Below, in pieces: positions 4,532 to 6,882 of a stretch of 6,882 bases of DNA; position 1 is the stretch's first letter; each line of letters begins with the position of its first letter. The notes beneath the pieces were generated by a model that did not search any database, was not told the DNA's origin, and saw only the letters and a list, made by a program, of their open reading frames with translations. Made by a program: the position numbers and the translations under genes. Source of the DNA: an uncultured Collinsella sp. (GTDB lineage: Bacteria; Actinomycetota; Coriobacteriia; Coriobacteriales; Coriobacteriaceae); contig CAUBQN010000080.1 in NCBI GenBank assembly GCA_958438125.1, forward strand, positions 1 through 6,882, read 5' to 3'.

Positions 4532-6654
4532 TAGCACTGCTTTATAAGATCGAGTACCGCGGGAATGTCATCGGCATTCCGAAGAGCAACATAGGTTGGT
4601 AGGCCCGGGCCAAATCCACCCTGTGTACGTTTGTCCTGGCACATGTCCTCTGGATCCGTTAGATCATCCACGCTCTTTGCCAAGCCAACGGCAATCCAGC
4701 CACCGTTGCTAGTCCTGCCTTCCAGCACGGCATGCAGTTTTCGCTTGCCCGACCTAAAGCCTACATAGTACTTGGCTATGTAGGACTCCCACGAAGGGTT
4801 ACCACTCAGAACGGACTCGCACACCTCATCGAAAAGCTTCTGGTTGAGCCCACCTTCGGCAAAGGTGGGGTGGTTCTCCTGCAGAGTCCAGACAGGAGCC
4901 TCGTCAGACTCCCCACGAGAAGGACGGTACTTGTCGACGACGTCTGCCGGAAGGTCTGGATACTTCCATATCTCGCACGCTTCTTTCGCCAGCTCGTCCG
5001 CGCGCTGCCCAATCTCTTCCTCACCCCATTTTTCATGCGAGACAATCGATTTGTTTAGGTAGAGCGGGCTGCACTTAAATCCGACGTCAGGCAGATTGAG
5101 CTTGTCCGAGAACGACCGGTTTGAGTACTCCTGGTTGTAGCCCGTCAGCGTAAGATTTCCCAAGTTGTTGCACAGTCTGTCGTGGACGTCTTCCCAGTTC
5201 TCACCAAGCGATTCCTTCCAGCCGTGCTCATCATCGATCGTCTGGGGCATGATGTGCTCGATCTGGTAATCGTCGGCTGAGATGAGCTCCTTCGGGTGGT
5301 GCCAGTTCTCTATGCGTTCCAGGTAATAGCGCTTTTTAGAGAAGCGGTTGTAGCAGTCACGCGTCTTAAACTCCTCGACAAAATGCTCGTCTGTCGGAAA
5401 GTATGCGGTCATACCGCTGCTGTGGATAAGGAGCATCGCCGTAACGTACTCCTCGATATCGTCCTGCTGCTCGAGATTGCGATACATGCCGGCAAAGAAA
5501 TTATTTAGGCCCGTGGTAAGTCTGCCGCAAACCGCTCGCCTGAACAGAAACGACTCGATAGTCTCGCAGATACGTAAAAACGCATTGCGGTCTAGTCCAT
5601 TCCCCTCGTAAACCGAATAAAGCAACATTAAGAGGGGCCTTATCTGCTTCACGTCGAGGCTTACGATTCTGCCGAACACTCGGCGCAATCCGTCGTCCTT
5701 CTCCTTACCAAGGAACAGACTGGCGTATCTATGTGCATACCCGCGCAGCTCCTTAAGCAGGCCCTCGGTGTCACCATCGTAGTCGTCGGCGAAATAGCGC
5801 TTAAACTCGTAGTAAGCCTCGTTCTCCTTCGGCATCCTATTGGGAACTTTAAGCCACAGCCAGTACCAGATAAATGCATTGAACTCTTCTTCGCCGCCTT
5901 TTCCGAACAAACGCTCGAGCGGATGCCAGTAACCCTCGTAAAGCTTGGTCTGCTCGTCGTTAGGGAGCGACATAAGAACGTAGTTACGAATGAGGTCAAT
6001 AGGCGTGAGCGGCTTGCCCTTGGAATTCATGGACTCAAATATGAGCTGAGCATTATCAACGCCAGCGGTGAGCTTAGTGTCGATGACCTGTACGCGGTTT
6101 AGCCCCGCCCAAAGCCTTGCAGGGTCGAATGATTTCCCGTGCATCTTTTCACGGAAGAACGCATGGTTCTCGACGATCCGATCCGATTTTTCATCTGGCA
6201 CGGGAGACCCAGACACGATGGAGAACAGCGTCTCTTTATCGTCCTGCGAGAGCACCAGCTTGTAGCGCGCCAGACCGTTGTAGTCATCATCGTTAAAGAG
6301 GTAGTTCTTCCGCAGCGCTGAGATCTTGAGGTCTCCAAGGAAGCCGGCCTTGTCGGGGTTGCTCTCCAAATAGTCAGCCAAGGCAGCAATCATCAACGAA
6401 AACGTCGTCATGCGCTGCTGTCCGTCGATCAGCAGCACGCGCGAAATACTCGTGGCCGAGCTCTCGGACTCGGGGATGTAGAGCATCGACCCCACGAAGT
6501 GCGATACGCCATCACGCCCCGCTCGCATAACGTCATCCCAAAGCACCTCGCACTCTTTTACGCTCCACGAGTAAACTCGCTGGTACACGGGAATGACGAA
6601 CTGCATCTTCGCCACGCCCATAAGGTCGAGTAGATTTGCCTCGGTTGCTTTCAT
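4531..6654 (-). CDS. gmrSD: GmrSD-type modification-dependent restriction nuclease (DUF262-DUF1524-DUF5655-like)
   Basis: A 707-residue defence nuclease with both GmrS-like and GmrD-like parts in one chain. The DUF262 N-terminus (about 1-230) carries IPVYQRVYSW (21-30), HFVGS (52-56) and LLIDGQQRMTT (74-84); DGQQR is the nucleotide-hydrolysis signature. A helical middle follows. The DUF1524 HNH nuclease carries YQIEHIMPQ (His467) and NNLGNLTLTGYNQEYSN (496-512) with SFSDK. The last 105 residues (603-707) resemble DUF5655. Characterised relatives (GmrSD, BrxU, SspE) cut phage DNA with modified bases or are activated by host phosphorothioation; the trigger here is unknown. I chose ATG 6654 because family proteins begin this way and AAAAGGGGG (6664-6672) lies 9 nt upstream. 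GTG 6687, preceded by GGAGG at 11 nt, would add 11 residues. No modification-enzyme genes are in the window, as expected for a stand-alone type IV enzyme. Confidence 0.9.
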   Translation of the reverse strand: MKATEANLLDLMGVAKMQFVIPVYQRVYSWSVKECEVLWDDVMRAGRDGVSHFVGSMLYIPESESSATSISRVLLIDGQQRMTTFSLMIAALADYLESNPDKAGFLGDLKISALRKNYLFNDDDYNGLARYKLVLSQDDKETLFSIVSGSPVPDEKSDRIVENHAFFREKMHGKSFDPARLWAGLNRVQVIDTKLTAGVDNAQLIFESMNSKGKPLTPIDLIRNYVLMSLPNDEQTKLYEGYWHPLERLFGKGGEEEFNAFIWYWLWLKVPNRMPKENEAYYEFKRYFADDYDGDTEGLLKELRGYAHRYASLFLGKEKDDGLRRVFGRIVSLDVKQIRPLLMLLYSVYEGNGLDRNAFLRICETIESFLFRRAVCGRLTTGLNNFFAGMYRNLEQQDDIEEYVTAMLLIHSSGMTAYFPTDEHFVEEFKTRDCYNRFSKKRYYLERIENWHHPKELISADDYQIEHIMPQTIDDEHGWKESLGENWEDVHDRLCNNLGNLTLTGYNQEYSNRSFSDKLNLPDVGFKCSPLYLNKSIVSHEKWGEEEIGQRADELAKEACEIWKYPDLPADVVDKYRPSRGESDEAPVWTLQENHPTFAEGGLNQKLFDEVCESVLSGNPSWESYIAKYYVGFRSGKRKLHAVLEGRTSNGGWIAVGLAKSVDDLTDPEDMCQDKRTQGGFGPGLPTYVALRNADDIPAVLDLIKQC

Positions 6655-6798
6655 TTGCGGTTGCCCCCTTTTCTTGTTATGCGTCACTTACCGTCAGTCC
6701 TCCACTGAACGGAGGGCGCTAAAGACGAGAGCATCGAAGCACAGAAGCAACCGGGATGCTCATATCACTAGATTTTACAACGCTTGTTGCGGACGCGT

Positions 6799-6827
6799 TT
6801 TATATGAATTTGAGCAAGGCATTGGAA
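6799..6827 (-). promoter_or_regulatory. Candidate promoter for the GmrSD gene
   Basis: On the minus strand TTCCAA (6827-6822) and TATAAA (6804-6799) are 17 bp apart. The -10 matches consensus at 5 of 6 positions and the -35 at 3 of 6. The leader to ATG 6654 would be about 138 nt. It contains two possible hairpins: GAGCATC/GATGCTC (6729-6735 and 6755-6761), and CCTCC/GGAGG (6699-6703 and 6711-6715). Confidence 0.35.
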
Positions 6828-6840
6828 CGCGATTACACGC

Positions 6841-6860
6841 AATTGGACGCCCGTCCAGTT
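6841..6860. repeat. Inverted repeat upstream of the GmrSD promoter
   Basis: AATTGGAC (6841-6848) and GTCCAGTT (6853-6860) form an inverted repeat with one mismatch in eight and a 4-bp centre. It lies just upstream of the candidate -35 on the minus strand and could be a regulator site; the binding protein is unknown. No T-run follows on either side, so it is not a terminator. Confidence 0.35.
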
Positions 6861-6882
6861 CCGATGGGCTGCCCTATGAGAA

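Noticed and set aside
4158..4547. Plus-strand ORF over the SOS box and pseudogene.
   Set aside because: Its frame differs from the one with homology to the 2192-2614 gene, and its product is low-complexity with no motif; it is a by-product of the frameshifted pseudogene.
1..6882. CRISPR arrays, insertion-sequence ends, integrase genes, rRNA or intact tRNA genes.
   Set aside because: No regularly spaced repeats, transposase or integrase motifs, or RNA-gene signatures were seen. The only sizeable direct repeat is the partial gene copy at 4259-4452.

Overview
The window looks like a piece of chromosome from a high-GC, gut-type actinobacterium. Collinsella or a close member of the Coriobacteriia is my best guess. 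This rests on the G/C-rich third codon positions of the left-hand genes, the gene types and the style of the promoters; it is inference, not a database match. 

Region 1 (1-2614, plus strand) reads as resident chromosome. A YheO-like PAS/helix-turn-helix regulator (208-861) is preceded by two perfect 15-bp dyads (23-37 and 74-88). Next comes an unrecognised single-pass membrane protein with a long Pro/Ala-rich, acidic body (985-1974), which ends in a textbook intrinsic terminator (2004-2045). A new promoter partly overlaps that terminator. It leads into a structured leader (2094-2182) that I read as a SAM-I/SAM-IV superfamily riboswitch whose closing helix runs into the Shine-Dalgarno sequence of a 140-residue protein of unknown function (2192-2614).

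Region 2 (2637-6654, minus strand) is a small defence block with lower GC by eye. abiEi and abiEii (3994 down to 2637) form a type IV toxin-antitoxin / abortive-infection operon with a 4-nt GTGA overlap. Its antitoxin start lies inside two interleaved inverted repeats. A 707-residue GmrSD-type modification-dependent nuclease (6654 down to 4531) has a DUF262 N-terminus, a DUF1524 HNH domain and a DUF5655-like tail.

Region 3 (3995-4530), between the two defence modules, has no intact recognisable gene. It holds the abiE operator, a perfect 18-bp palindrome matching the Gram-positive/actinobacterial LexA (SOS) box, a possible 39-43 residue ORF read away from that box, and a broken second copy of the riboswitch-controlled gene. 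This copy (4259-4452) is in the same orientation as the intact copy, so the abiE operon sits between two directly repeated homologous segments.

How the parts fit: the resident plus-strand genes appear to have been invaded by, or duplicated around, minus-strand antiphage modules. The abiE pair is probably autoregulated through its operator. No terminator is visible between the SOS box and abiEi, so transcription from a LexA-controlled promoter could enter the toxin-antitoxin operon; this is speculative but testable. The strongest leads for follow-up are the SAM-type leader on an uncharacterised gene, the orphan SOS box upstream of abiE, and the interleaved operator over a start codon that lacks a Shine-Dalgarno sequence.
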